From NCBI GenBank assembly GCA_018821245.1, contig JAHJMO010000017.1:1-55870 (forward strand): a stretch of DNA of 55,870 nt. Reading direction: 5' to 3'. This DNA is from Patescibacteria group bacterium. Its GTDB lineage: Bacteria; Patescibacteriota; Microgenomatia; UBA10105; UBA927. The translations under genes and the position numbers were made by a program. Shown piece by piece: positions 1-9,655 of this stretch (positions are counted from its first letter, which is position 1; each line of letters starts with the position of its first letter). The notes beneath the pieces are model-generated. The model saw only the letters and a list, made by a program, of their open reading frames with translations, did no database searches and was not told the origin of the DNA.

Positions 1-824
1 AATGCGCTTGCGCTGCCTTTCTTTCTTTTGGGGGGATGATCAAATATCCTTGTATTGGACAAAGGGTATCGTGGCTTAGTAATCAGAAATAGCACGAATA
101 ATATTGCGATACGCGGAATGTATGGCAGGCGGGAGGCAGGGCGAAGCAGCAGAAAAGTTTTTGTTGAAGCCGATAGCGGAGTCAATATCAACACATTGGT
201 TCGCTTTACCATCGAGGAGGGGTTAGGCGGGTTAGAGATGCATCTTGGATTACCCGGTACCGTAGGGGGCGCTGTCTATATGAACGCAAAATGGATTCAT
301 CCGGAGGGATATCTCGGCGACACCGTATATAAGGCAGAGATTGTGACGCCGGGCGGTGAAGTAAAGGCAGTACCGAAGAGTTATTTTCGGTTCGCATATG
401 ACTACAGTTGTATCCAAAAAACAAAAGACATAGTAATAAGCGTTACATTTGCTTTCAACAAGAGGATCGGGATACGCTGTGGGCCACAGCAAACGAAAGC
501 ATAGCCTATCGGCGGCGGACTCAACCGCAGGGAGTGCGATCCGCAGGGTGTGTGTTTCGCAATATTAGCCCCGCTGAGGCGGTATCTATCTCAACGCCGC
601 ATCTTACAACTTCCGTCGGGTATCTGATTGATCACTCCGGGGCAAAAGGATTAGTGGTCGGTGATGCAAGTATATCCCCGGTACATGCCAATTTTATCGT
701 GAATAACGGCAAGGCAAAAGCGCAACAAGTGATAGAATTAATAGAACGAGTAAAAGCCATAGTAAAACAACGGTATAATATAACGCTCTCTGAAGAAATA
801 GTGCGTGTAGGAGAATTTACATGA
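1..824 (+). pseudogene. murB: UDP-N-acetylenolpyruvoylglucosamine reductase (MurB), 5'-truncated by window edge, with in-frame TGA and a frameshift
   Basis: Frame 1 reads NALALPFFLLGG*SNILVLDKGYRGLVIRN...GLPGTVGGAVYMNA...DIVISVTFAF, then continues in another frame as QQEDRDTLWATANESIAYRRRTQPQGVRSAGCVFRN...GLVVGDASISPVHANFIVN. These are MurB motifs split over two ORFs. Confidence 0.85.
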
Positions 825-2161
825 AAACACTTGTCGTAAGCGGCGGATTTCCTCTAAAAGGAGAAATGGCCATTGCCGGGGCGAAGAACGTGGCTTTGAA
901 AGCATGCGTTGCTGCGCTATTGACAGATGAGGAATTAATACTCCATAACGTCCCGCGTATACAGGATGTTTATTCCATACTGGAAGTCCTCAAAAGTCTT
1001 GGAGTCCGATCGGTATTCAAACATAATACACTTCGGGTTTCAGCCAAACATCTGGCGACAACGACAGTTCCTCTTGAGATTGGCGCCAGCTTGCGGGCTT
1101 CATCGCTGGCAATGGGTCCTCTCATCGCCAGGCACGGCCAAGCAAATATTCCAAACCCCGGCGGGTGCCGCATCGGGGCCCGTCCTATTGATCGTCAGAT
1201 TGATGGACTCCGGAAGATGGGTGCGAGTATACTCTATAATTCGACAGACGGTTATTTTCATGCCACTGCGTTACGGCTTTCAGGAACTGATTATACGTTT
1301 ACCAAAAATACCCATACGGGCACAGAAGCTCTTCTATTGGCAGCCGTGTTGGCAAAAGGCCGGACAATACTGTCTAATGCCGCCCAAGAGGTGGAGGTCG
1401 ATGATCTTATCAGCATTTTGTCCCGCATGGGAGCGAAAATCAAACGTACATCCCAGCGTCAGGTTGTAATTGACGGAGTTGACGCGCTTCATGGGACCGA
1501 ATACACCCTCATGCCCGACAGGAATGAGGAGGTTACGTTTGCGATAGCCGCAGCAATTACAGGCGGTGAGATCATGATACATAATTCCCAACGGAAACAC
1601 CTGGGCCCGTTTCTCCGTGCATTCCGCAAGGCAGGTGCTATGTGGAAGCCGTGTGGAGAGGCGACAACAAAGTATTGGATCAAAGGCAACGTTCGCCCCA
1701 CAATCATTACTACCGCTCCATATCCGGGCTTTATGACAGATTGGCAAGGGCCGTGGGCGGTGTTGATGACGCAGGCCTTCGGGAACTCTACCATTCATGA
1801 GACCGTATTTGAGAATAGATTCTCTTACGTTTCTGAACTTATGAAGATGGGTGCCAATATTGAGTTTTTTGATCCGCCGGTCAAACATCCGGAGGAGTTT
1901 TATAACTTTAACTGGGAAGACCATAAGAATGAATTGCACCAGGGAATTCTCATTCACGGTCCAACGAAACTGCATAACGCAGTTGTAGAGATGAGGGATT
2001 TGCGCGCCGGGGCCACGCTTGTACTAGCGGCACTGGCGGCATCCGGAACAACATATATCCAGGGAATTGAACATATTGACCGGGGATATGAGAAAATTGA
2101 AGAGCGCCTCACATCTCTCGGAGCAAGTATCAGGCGCGTTACAAGGGGAGATGGAGTATGA
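821..2161 (+). CDS. murA: UDP-N-acetylglucosamine 1-carboxyvinyltransferase (MurA)
   Basis: EPSP-synthase-like fold motifs (GAKNVALKACVAALLT, NPGGCRIGARPIDRQIDGLRKMGA, DLRAGATLVLAALAASGTT). Confidence 0.92.
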   Translation: MKTLVVSGGFPLKGEMAIAGAKNVALKACVAALLTDEELILHNVPRIQDVYSILEVLKSLGVRSVFKHNTLRVSAKHLATTTVPLEIGASLRASSLAMGPLIARHGQANIPNPGGCRIGARPIDRQIDGLRKMGASILYNSTDGYFHATALRLSGTDYTFTKNTHTGTEALLLAAVLAKGRTILSNAAQEVEVDDLISILSRMGAKIKRTSQRQVVIDGVDALHGTEYTLMPDRNEEVTFAIAAAITGGEIMIHNSQRKHLGPFLRAFRKAGAMWKPCGEATTKYWIKGNVRPTIITTAPYPGFMTDWQGPWAVLMTQAFGNSTIHETVFENRFSYVSELMKMGANIEFFDPPVKHPEEFYNFNWEDHKNELHQGILIHGPTKLHNAVVEMRDLRAGATLVLAALAASGTTYIQGIEHIDRGYEKIEERLTSLGASIRRVTRGDGV

Positions 2162-3477
2162 AAAAAGAAATCATTGCTATAGCCCTGGCAGGAGGAGTAG
2201 GAAACCGCTTTTGGCCGATTGCGACGGATAAAATGCTTTTCCCTTTCATGAGGGGTACCATTTTTGATCACGCAGTTATTCAAAGACTTCCGAAGATCGT
2301 TTCCCGGCTTGTTATCGTTGCAAATCCTACGAATGTAAGTGTTCTAAAAAACATCCGCCTGCCAATCCCGCACACGACGGTCGTGCAGGAACACGCGACA
2401 GGCATGGCCGGAGCGCTTATGACGGCTAAGGAGCTTATTGCCGGAGGGAGCCTCCTTATCATCATATCTGATAACCTGGTAAAACCCGAGCTCTACAAGG
2501 AAGTGCTTAAGCAGGCCAAAGAAAGCAATGCGTTTGCGGTTGTTCCGGGTTGGAAGCCGCGGGAATATTTTCCGGGCGGCTACTTTATTCTCAAAGGCGG
2601 GAAGCCCATCGGTATTGTTGAGAAACCGGGGAGCGGAAACGAGCCGAGTCCGTACGTCAATATTTCCGGGCATTATATCGACGATGCTGATATACTTTTG
2701 GAAACAATTCAAAAGACCAGAAGCGACAGGGATGATGTATACGAAAAGGCCATCTCCGAGCTTATGAAGCATATGGATGTCCGTATGATTCCCTATAGCG
2801 GCTCTTGTGTTTGTTTGAAGTATCCGTGGCATGTGTTGGACGTGATGGATGTATTATTTGCCGACGGGCTTGTGTTGCATAAAGGCCGAAATGTAGAAAT
2901 ACGCTCAAATGTCGTGATCGATGGACCTGTGTATCTGGGTGACAACGTGAAAATCTATGAAAACACAAAAATTGTGGGGCCGTGTTACATCGGCGAAAAG
3001 ACTATTATCGGCAATAACGCGATGATTCGTCAAAGCCATATCGGCGATTATTGCGTCATAGGCTTTGGTTGCGATATTACGAGGAGCTTCATCGGAGACA
3101 ATTGTTGGTTTCACGGCAATTACGTGGGGGACAGCGTGCTTGAGGGGAATGTGAGCATGGGAAGCGGATCGGTGCTTGCCAATTTGCGTTTGGACGAAGA
3201 AAATATCCGCTCAATGGTCGGCAAAGAGATTATTGACACAGGTAGGATGAAACTCGGTTCTATTATTGGCCGCAATGTCAGGATAGGCGTAAATACCAGT
3301 ATTATGCCGGGAGTCAAAATCGGAAACGACAGCATGATTGGCGCCGGAGTGGTTTTAGCTAAAGATCTTCCCGAAGAAAGTTTCTGTCTTGCTCAACAGG
3401 GTTATACGGTCAGCAGGAACACGAAATCGTTTGACAGGCGAAAGCCGCGGGCTGAATTTCGCAAAAAACTTGAGTAG
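2158..3477 (+). CDS. NDP-sugar pyrophosphorylase-like nucleotidyltransferase with C-terminal left-handed beta-helix (GlmU/GCD1-like)
   Basis: N-terminal ALAGGVGNRFWPIATDKMLFPF nucleotidyltransferase motif; hexapeptide repeats (IGDNCWF, IGRNVRIGVNTSIMPGVKIGNDSMIGAG). Confidence 0.8.
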   Translation: MKKEIIAIALAGGVGNRFWPIATDKMLFPFMRGTIFDHAVIQRLPKIVSRLVIVANPTNVSVLKNIRLPIPHTTVVQEHATGMAGALMTAKELIAGGSLLIIISDNLVKPELYKEVLKQAKESNAFAVVPGWKPREYFPGGYFILKGGKPIGIVEKPGSGNEPSPYVNISGHYIDDADILLETIQKTRSDRDDVYEKAISELMKHMDVRMIPYSGSCVCLKYPWHVLDVMDVLFADGLVLHKGRNVEIRSNVVIDGPVYLGDNVKIYENTKIVGPCYIGEKTIIGNNAMIRQSHIGDYCVIGFGCDITRSFIGDNCWFHGNYVGDSVLEGNVSMGSGSVLANLRLDEENIRSMVGKEIIDTGRMKLGSIIGRNVRIGVNTSIMPGVKIGNDSMIGAGVVLAKDLPEESFCLAQQGYTVSRNTKSFDRRKPRAEFRKKLE

Positions 3478-3482
3478 TATGT

Positions 3483-4220
3483 ATGAAATTTTTTTCGCAC
3501 AGACCGACGATCATTGTTCTTCACGGCTGGAATTTATCCGGTGAAAAGTTTGCGCCGCTTGCGCAGGGTTTACGCCGGCGTGGATATCGTGTTTTTACTC
3601 CGGATCTTCCGGGCTTCGGTAAGGAGCCGGCACCGGGAAAACCCTGGCATGTTGAAGATTACGCCCGGTTTGTCAGAGAGTGGCTTCGGAAAAATCGGAT
3701 CAGAAAGCCGGTTTTTATCGGTCATTCTTTTGGCGGAAGGGTGTCTTTGAAATACAGTCAAATGTTTCCGGAAGATGTCGAGTCACTGATTCTTGCAGGT
3801 ACACCGGGTTTTAGTCCGGTTCCCCAAAAAAGGTTGATTTTCTTTCTTTTGGTTGCTAAGGTCGGCAGAATTATGTTTTCTCTGCCCCCGTTTAATTTTT
3901 TTGCCGATTGGGCCAGGCGTTGGCTGTATTACCTTGCGGGGGCGCGGGAATTTTTCCAGGCCGAAGGCGCGATGCGGCAAACGTTTAAAAACATAGTCCA
4001 GGACGATCTTGTGCCGTCGATGGAGGATGTCAAAGTTCCCTGCCTGCTTCTCTGGGGCGAATATGACCTGATCGTACCGGTAGCGATCGCTCATCGCATG
4101 GAGGAAGTCATTCCTCGCGCCCAACTCAAAGTCATCCACGAAGCGGATCACGGAGCTCCATACAAGCAGCCGGAAATTTTTGTTTCCTATGTTGATGGCT
4201 TTTTGAAGGTTACAGTGTGA
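3483..4220 (+). CDS. alpha/beta hydrolase
   Basis: LHGWNLSGEKFAPLA, nucleophile elbow GHSFGG, C-terminal HGAPYKQPE histidine region. Confidence 0.85.
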   Translation: MKFFSHRPTIIVLHGWNLSGEKFAPLAQGLRRRGYRVFTPDLPGFGKEPAPGKPWHVEDYARFVREWLRKNRIRKPVFIGHSFGGRVSLKYSQMFPEDVESLILAGTPGFSPVPQKRLIFFLLVAKVGRIMFSLPPFNFFADWARRWLYYLAGAREFFQAEGAMRQTFKNIVQDDLVPSMEDVKVPCLLLWGEYDLIVPVAIAHRMEEVIPRAQLKVIHEADHGAPYKQPEIFVSYVDGFLKVTV

Positions 4221-5692
4221 AACTCATGAATTTTTTAAATATCCTTTTATCCGCCGTTTTTGTTTTGTGGATTTTACGGATACTGGTAAATCTTGTTTCG
4301 TATATTGAACTGTGGTGGGCTAAGGAGTACAGGTTTGACCGGATGCTCATTCATCTGCGGACATCCCAGGGTAAAAAAATTCTTTTTCCCGCATGGAGAA
4401 GGCCTCCGATTACCCCCAAAGCAATTAGTTTACTCGTCTGTAGCGTGCTTACCATGTCGGGTTTGTTTTATCTATTGCAGTTGCCATTGGCCGGCAAGCT
4501 CATTATTATGGATTTAGCCGCTTTTCCCATCACTTGCTTTTGGGTTGGCTTGCTTACGTTCCCCACCGCCATCTATCACGAAGTTCTTATCTCCAAAGCA
4601 GTTCGCAGGCTTCGAGCTCATAAATCTATGCTCGTTGTGGGTATTACTGGTAGTTTTGGTAAGACTTCGACTAAGGAGTATCTCGCGGCCATCTTGGGGC
4701 GTCAATACAAGGTTCTCAAAACCGAGGCCAGCAAAAATTCGGCTATCGGGATTGCAGAGGTTATCTTGGGAAAGCTTCAGCCGGAGCATGAGGTTTTTGT
4801 GGTAGAGATGGGTGCTTATAAAAAGGGTGAGATTGCGCGGATGACTCGGATGGTCTGTCCGGAGATCGGAATTATTACTGCTGTCAACCCCCAGCATCAG
4901 GACTTATTTGGCTCACTTGAAAATACCATGAGTGCTAAATACGAATTGATAGAAGGGTTAGTCGGGAAAAAGATTGCCATTTTTAATGCCGACAATGAGC
5001 TGGTATGTGAAATGGCCGACCGGGCTAAGAAAGACGTCCGTGAGATTTGGTTTTGGAGCAGCAAAATTCAAAATGAGAAAATCTTCACAGCCAAAGAAAT
5101 CAAGACAGGCCTTGGGGGAGTAGATTTTGTGTGTCAGTTCGGGCATAAAAGTGTGAAGGTAAAGGCATCAGTTTTGGGAGAACATCAGGTAAGCAATATT
5201 CTGGCGGCTACCGCAGGCGCGGTCGCCTGCGGTATGACACTCCCGGAGGCAGCTTCTGCCGCTTCGCTGATCAGGCCTACGGCAAAAGTTATGGAGATAA
5301 CCGGCGGAATTAACAGGAGCATGTTTCTCAACGATACATTCAACAATAACCCTGATGCCGCCAAGGCTGCCATTGATTTTATGGTGAAAGCCCGCGGCCG
5401 AAAGATTCTGGTTTTTCAGCCGATGATTGAATTAGGTAAATATGCCGAGGCGAGCCACGAGGAGGTCGGGGAGTACGCCGGAAGAAGTTGTGATGACATT
5501 ATTCTCACCAACAGTAACTGGTATGAGCATTTTTTGCAAGGCGTGCGCAAGGCCTCGTCGTCGCTCCCGGTCGTTGTTCTTTCCCCCAAAAAAGCGAACG
5601 AGTATATCAGAAAGAAAGTAAAAAGTGGAGATATGGTTGTTTTTAAAGGTAAAGAGGCAGAACGCATACTTCAGTATTGCAAAGATAATTAA
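4217..5692 (+). CDS. murF: Mur ligase family protein, MurF-like
   Basis: P-loop GITGSFGKTSTKEYLAAIL; VVEMGAYKKGEIARM; NPQHQDLFGS; NDTFNNNPDAAKAAI. Confidence 0.85.
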   Translation: MKLMNFLNILLSAVFVLWILRILVNLVSYIELWWAKEYRFDRMLIHLRTSQGKKILFPAWRRPPITPKAISLLVCSVLTMSGLFYLLQLPLAGKLIIMDLAAFPITCFWVGLLTFPTAIYHEVLISKAVRRLRAHKSMLVVGITGSFGKTSTKEYLAAILGRQYKVLKTEASKNSAIGIAEVILGKLQPEHEVFVVEMGAYKKGEIARMTRMVCPEIGIITAVNPQHQDLFGSLENTMSAKYELIEGLVGKKIAIFNADNELVCEMADRAKKDVREIWFWSSKIQNEKIFTAKEIKTGLGGVDFVCQFGHKSVKVKASVLGEHQVSNILAATAGAVACGMTLPEAASAASLIRPTAKVMEITGGINRSMFLNDTFNNNPDAAKAAIDFMVKARGRKILVFQPMIELGKYAEASHEEVGEYAGRSCDDIILTNSNWYEHFLQGVRKASSSLPVVVLSPKKANEYIRKKVKSGDMVVFKGKEAERILQYCKDN

Positions 5693-5716
5693 GGATTAGT
5701 GTAATCATATTTTGGT

Positions 5717-6955
5717 ATGACTTTACGGCGCGTTATATCTTCATCGCTTTCTCCAAATACGGAATGGGGTGACGTTTTAGCGGCATTGCGCATTCTGTTT
5801 TCTCCCTCCCGATGGAAGAATGGCAAAGAGATATTGCAGATTGAATCGTGGTTCAAGCGACGTTTTAAAACCAATAGTGCTGTATCTTTCAACAGCGGCA
5901 GATCCGCGCTTCTTGCGATACTATATGCTTTTGACATAGGTTGGCGCGACGAAGTTTTGATACAGGTATTTACGTGTGTCGCCGTGCCAAATAGTGTGCG
6001 ATGGGCAGGGGCAAAGCCCGTGTATGTGGATATCGATGAAACGTATAATATCGATCCAAAAGACGCAAAAACAAAGATATCCAAAAAGACAAAGGCTATA
6101 ATTGTTCAGCATACGTTTGGGACTCCTGCAAAAATGGATGAACTTCTGTCTATTGCACGGGCACATAACATCATTCTTATCGAAGATTGTGCACACGCGC
6201 TTGGAGCAACGTACAAAGGTAAATCCGTCGGAGGGCTTGGTGATGCTTGTTTTTTCAGTTTTGGAAGAGACAAGGTTGTTTCGAGTGTGTTTGGCGGGTT
6301 GGCAATAATTGCCGATGTACACAAAAAACAGCAGAGAAAACTCGTCGAATTCCGGAATAAACTTTCCTGCCCGTCGGTATTTTGGATTGCCCGGCAATTG
6401 CTTCATCCGATCGCATTTTCTATTATTCTGCCAATGTATACGATGGAGATCGGAAAGGTTCTGTTATGTATGCTTCAAAAGTTAAAACTTTTGTCATTTC
6501 CTGTGTATCCCGAAGAAAAAAAGGGGGAGAAACCTGATATTTTTCCATCAAAATATCCCAATGCACTAGCCTGCTTATTGTTGCCGCAGTTGGCAAAGCT
6601 TGATCGTTATAATGACAGGAGAAAGAAGACGGCAGAATATTATCGCGCCGCCATTCGTCAGGGCGTCAACATAACCATGCCCCCGGAGGTTCAGGGAGCC
6701 ATATATCTGCGGTTTCCAGCAGAAGTCCCGGATCCGGATCGTTTTCATAAGATAGCCAAAAGTAACGGTGTGTTATTGGGCAACTGGTATCACTGCGTTA
6801 TAGACCCCTGTGGAGTGGCTCACGATGCTGTTGGATACAAGAAAGGCAGCTGTCCGGCTGCGGAGGAGGCAAGTTGCGGAATCATCAATTTGCCCACGCT
6901 TATTTTGCCGGAGCAAGCAGCACGCATCAGTTATTTATTGAAGCACGCCGCATGA
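5717..6955 (+). CDS. DegT/DnrJ/EryC1/StrS-type PLP-dependent aminotransferase
   Basis: FNSGRSALLAIL; QVFTCVAVPNSVRWAGAKPVYVDID; EDCAHALGATYKGKSVGGLGDACFFSFGRDKV. Confidence 0.85.
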   Translation: MTLRRVISSSLSPNTEWGDVLAALRILFSPSRWKNGKEILQIESWFKRRFKTNSAVSFNSGRSALLAILYAFDIGWRDEVLIQVFTCVAVPNSVRWAGAKPVYVDIDETYNIDPKDAKTKISKKTKAIIVQHTFGTPAKMDELLSIARAHNIILIEDCAHALGATYKGKSVGGLGDACFFSFGRDKVVSSVFGGLAIIADVHKKQQRKLVEFRNKLSCPSVFWIARQLLHPIAFSIILPMYTMEIGKVLLCMLQKLKLLSFPVYPEEKKGEKPDIFPSKYPNALACLLLPQLAKLDRYNDRRKKTAEYYRAAIRQGVNITMPPEVQGAIYLRFPAEVPDPDRFHKIAKSNGVLLGNWYHCVIDPCGVAHDAVGYKKGSCPAAEEASCGIINLPTLILPEQAARISYLLKHAA

Positions 6956-6967
6956 TATAGTAGAAAT

Positions 6968-7936
6968 ATGAGTTTTAGCTGGATAGATATTATTATTTTG
7001 GTTGTTGTTGCATATTATATCGTTGAAGGCTGGCAGCAGGGTCTTGTTTCGCTTCTTCTGGCGACGGTTTCTTTTCTTGGATCTCTGTGGCTTGCCGTGA
7101 GATATTCTGGCTTAGTAGGCGGGTTTCTCATGGAAAAGTTCGCGTTTTCCTCGTTGTGGACGAATGTAATAGGATATCTTTTTGTCGGTATTGTCGGAGG
7201 AAGCATACTGCATGCAATTGTTTTTAGACTAGGATCCCGTATTCTCCATAAATCACAATCCTCAAGCCCGAATAAAGCGCTTGGCGCACTTGTGTCTACG
7301 ATAAATGCGTATATTTTAACTGTTTTTTTTCTCCTAGTTGTGCTGGCCTTGCCTTTGCGGGGAACTATACGGGAGGATGTGAACGATTCTACGCTCGGCA
7401 GGAGTCTGGTTATTCTCGCAGAGCGCTACGGAGGCAAAACAAAGTCTTCTTTGGATAAGGCGACGCAGAAAGTGGCGCAATTTATGACCGTAGCCCCGCT
7501 CTCTCTCGAAAAACAAGCACTGGACATACCCGTGGGTATAGATGATCTGTCTACGGATAAAAGAATGGAGGATCAGATGATTCAATTGATCAACGAGGAA
7601 CGGAAGAAGGATGGCAAACAAAAGCTACAACTGGATTATGATTTGAGATACATGGCACGTACGCATAGCCAGGACATGCTCGTCCAAAAATATTTTTCAC
7701 ATTTTGATCCGGAAGGTAACGGTATTGAATTTAGGGCGAAGCAAAGCAACGTATCGTATCAACTTTTGGGAGAGAACCTCGCGTTCACACCTGATCTTTC
7801 TACCGCTCACGAAGGGTTTATGAACAGTGAGGAGCATAAGGAAAACATTATGGATTCGCAATTTCACCGCATCGGCATCGGCATTGTCAGCGCCGGAGTA
7901 TACGGTAAAATGATTACTCAGGTGTTTGCTGATTAA
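6968..7936 (+). CDS. CvpA-like membrane domain fused to CAP/SCP1 domain
   Basis: N-terminal hydrophobic CvpA-like region (SWIDIIILVVVAYYIVEGWQQGLVSLL); C-terminal INEERKKDGKQKLQLDYDLRYMARTHSQDMLVQKYFSHFDPEG...LGENLA...HKENIMDSQFHRIGIGI. Confidence 0.85.
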   Translation: MSFSWIDIIILVVVAYYIVEGWQQGLVSLLLATVSFLGSLWLAVRYSGLVGGFLMEKFAFSSLWTNVIGYLFVGIVGGSILHAIVFRLGSRILHKSQSSSPNKALGALVSTINAYILTVFFLLVVLALPLRGTIREDVNDSTLGRSLVILAERYGGKTKSSLDKATQKVAQFMTVAPLSLEKQALDIPVGIDDLSTDKRMEDQMIQLINEERKKDGKQKLQLDYDLRYMARTHSQDMLVQKYFSHFDPEGNGIEFRAKQSNVSYQLLGENLAFTPDLSTAHEGFMNSEEHKENIMDSQFHRIGIGIVSAGVYGKMITQVFAD

Positions 7937-8577
7937 TGAAAAATAACATTGGAGTAACCCGGCTTGTTGTCGGACAACTTGCCACCAATTGTTATATATA
8001 TTGTGACGCCGTCCGAAAAGTTTCCTGCATTATCGACCCCGGTGACGCACCGGAGTATATAAGCGAGTGCGTTGAGAGCCTTGGCGTAAAGCCCCTTTTT
8101 ATTATTGCCACCCATGGTCATTTTGACCATATATTGGCCGCATATGCCTTAAGCAATATGTACGCAATTCCTTTTATCATGCACAAAGATGATGGTTTTC
8201 TTTTGCGTCGGGCCCGGCAATCTGCGATTCATTATTTGGGGATAAAACATGTGGATCCAAGTCCATCCGTGTCCAGAGTCTTGAGGGCCGGAGAGGCGCT
8301 TTCCGTGGGAGAGGGGACGCTACATGTTCTTCATACGCCGGGTCATACGCCGGGAAGCATAAGCCTCTACGATCAGAATCAGGGAATTTTGTTTACCGGT
8401 GATGTTTTGTTCAAAGGCGGTGCTGTCGGACGAACAGACTTCGCCTATGGAGATTCCGAAGAATTAAACAATTCGGTTACCATTCTTTTGGGTTTACCCG
8501 CAAATACACTCTTGTATTCAGGCCATGGGGATCCAAGCACTGTTGGGGATGAACGCGGGTACCATAGGGTTTTTTAG
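7936..8577 (+). CDS. metallo-beta-lactamase fold hydrolase (glyoxalase II-like)
   Basis: HGHFDH metal motif; HTPGHTPGS; FTGDVLFKGGAVGRTDF; SGHGDPSTVG. Confidence 0.92.
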   Translation: MKNNIGVTRLVVGQLATNCYIYCDAVRKVSCIIDPGDAPEYISECVESLGVKPLFIIATHGHFDHILAAYALSNMYAIPFIMHKDDGFLLRRARQSAIHYLGIKHVDPSPSVSRVLRAGEALSVGEGTLHVLHTPGHTPGSISLYDQNQGILFTGDVLFKGGAVGRTDFAYGDSEELNNSVTILLGLPANTLLYSGHGDPSTVGDERGYHRVF

Positions 8578-8589
8578 TATAATAGTCTT

Positions 8590-9600
8590 ATGTCGCTTCA
8601 TATCAAGCCGATGACCGATCAAGACGTTTGGGATGATTTTATCATCAGGCATTCTCCCGGGGCGGTATTTCAAAGTTGGCTATGGGGGGAAGTCCAGAAG
8701 CGCATGGGGAACACGGTTTGGCGATGGGGCGTATTTGACGACGGTCGGTTGGAAGGAGTATACCAAGTGGTAAAAGCACAAGCCAGAAGAGGGGTATTTT
8801 TGCATGTTCGTCACGGACCGGTAATTGCAAGTGACCGCACACATTACTCTGCGGTAACCAGACACCTCAAGGAGCTTGCCATTCAGGTAAAGGCGGTCTT
8901 TGTAAGGATGAGTCCACGGATAGCCGACTCACCTAATAACCGACGGCTGATGGAGCATTACGGCATGCGGCCGGCACCCATACACGCTATGGACGCGGAG
9001 CGCTCTTGGGTATTAGATTTAGACGTATCGGAGGATAAACTCTTGTCGGGGATGCGTAAAACAACGCGGTATGAGATCAGACGCGCTCAAAAACTCGGCG
9101 TAACGATCAGAAAATCTACAAAACTACAAGATATTGAATTATTTCTGTCGCTCTATAGCCAAACTTCCAAGAGACACGGTTTTGTCCCTCACGAAGGCAT
9201 ATTAGAGGAGTTTGAGGTTTTTGCCAAACAAAACCAGGCGATTCTTATAAATGCGTGGTACGAACAAAAACTATTAGCCTCCTCCGTCATCCTGTTTTTC
9301 GGAGGACAAGCGATTTACCACCATGGCGCATCGCTACCGACCAAAATTCCTGCATCATATTTGGTTCAGTGGGAGGCAATACGTGAGGCAAAAAAAAGAG
9401 GGATGCAGGTATATAATTTTTGGGGTATCGCACCACCGAATACCATCCGTCATCCATGGCAGGGGATTACATTGTTCAAAAAAGGATTCGGCGGGAGAGA
9501 AAACATAAGTCTTCATGCCTACGATTATCCGTTGAGCCGGATGTATTGGTTTTCGTGGATGATAGATTACTGGCGAAAGATTCAGAAAGGGTATTCCTGA
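8590..9600 (+). CDS. FemAB-family aminoacyltransferase (peptidoglycan bridge / lipid II)
   Basis: GAVFQSWLWGEVQKRMGNTVWRWGVFDDGRLEGVYQVV; MRKTTRYEIRRAQKLGV; YNFWGIAPPN...FKKGFGG. Confidence 0.85.
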   Translation: MSLHIKPMTDQDVWDDFIIRHSPGAVFQSWLWGEVQKRMGNTVWRWGVFDDGRLEGVYQVVKAQARRGVFLHVRHGPVIASDRTHYSAVTRHLKELAIQVKAVFVRMSPRIADSPNNRRLMEHYGMRPAPIHAMDAERSWVLDLDVSEDKLLSGMRKTTRYEIRRAQKLGVTIRKSTKLQDIELFLSLYSQTSKRHGFVPHEGILEEFEVFAKQNQAILINAWYEQKLLASSVILFFGGQAIYHHGASLPTKIPASYLVQWEAIREAKKRGMQVYNFWGIAPPNTIRHPWQGITLFKKGFGGRENISLHAYDYPLSRMYWFSWMIDYWRKIQKGYS

Positions 9601-9655
9601 ACCATATTGGAGTCTAAACTAATCGAAAAATGATACCGTAATTCAGGGTCGCCAT

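Noticed and set aside
37-39. Genetic code 25 (UGA = Gly), suggested by TGA at the murB glycine
   Set aside because: Dozens of intact genes here show no other in-frame TGA, use GGN for Gly, and several end in TGA at normal C-termini, often as ATGA overlaps (e.g. murA 2159-2161). Standard code 11 fits better.
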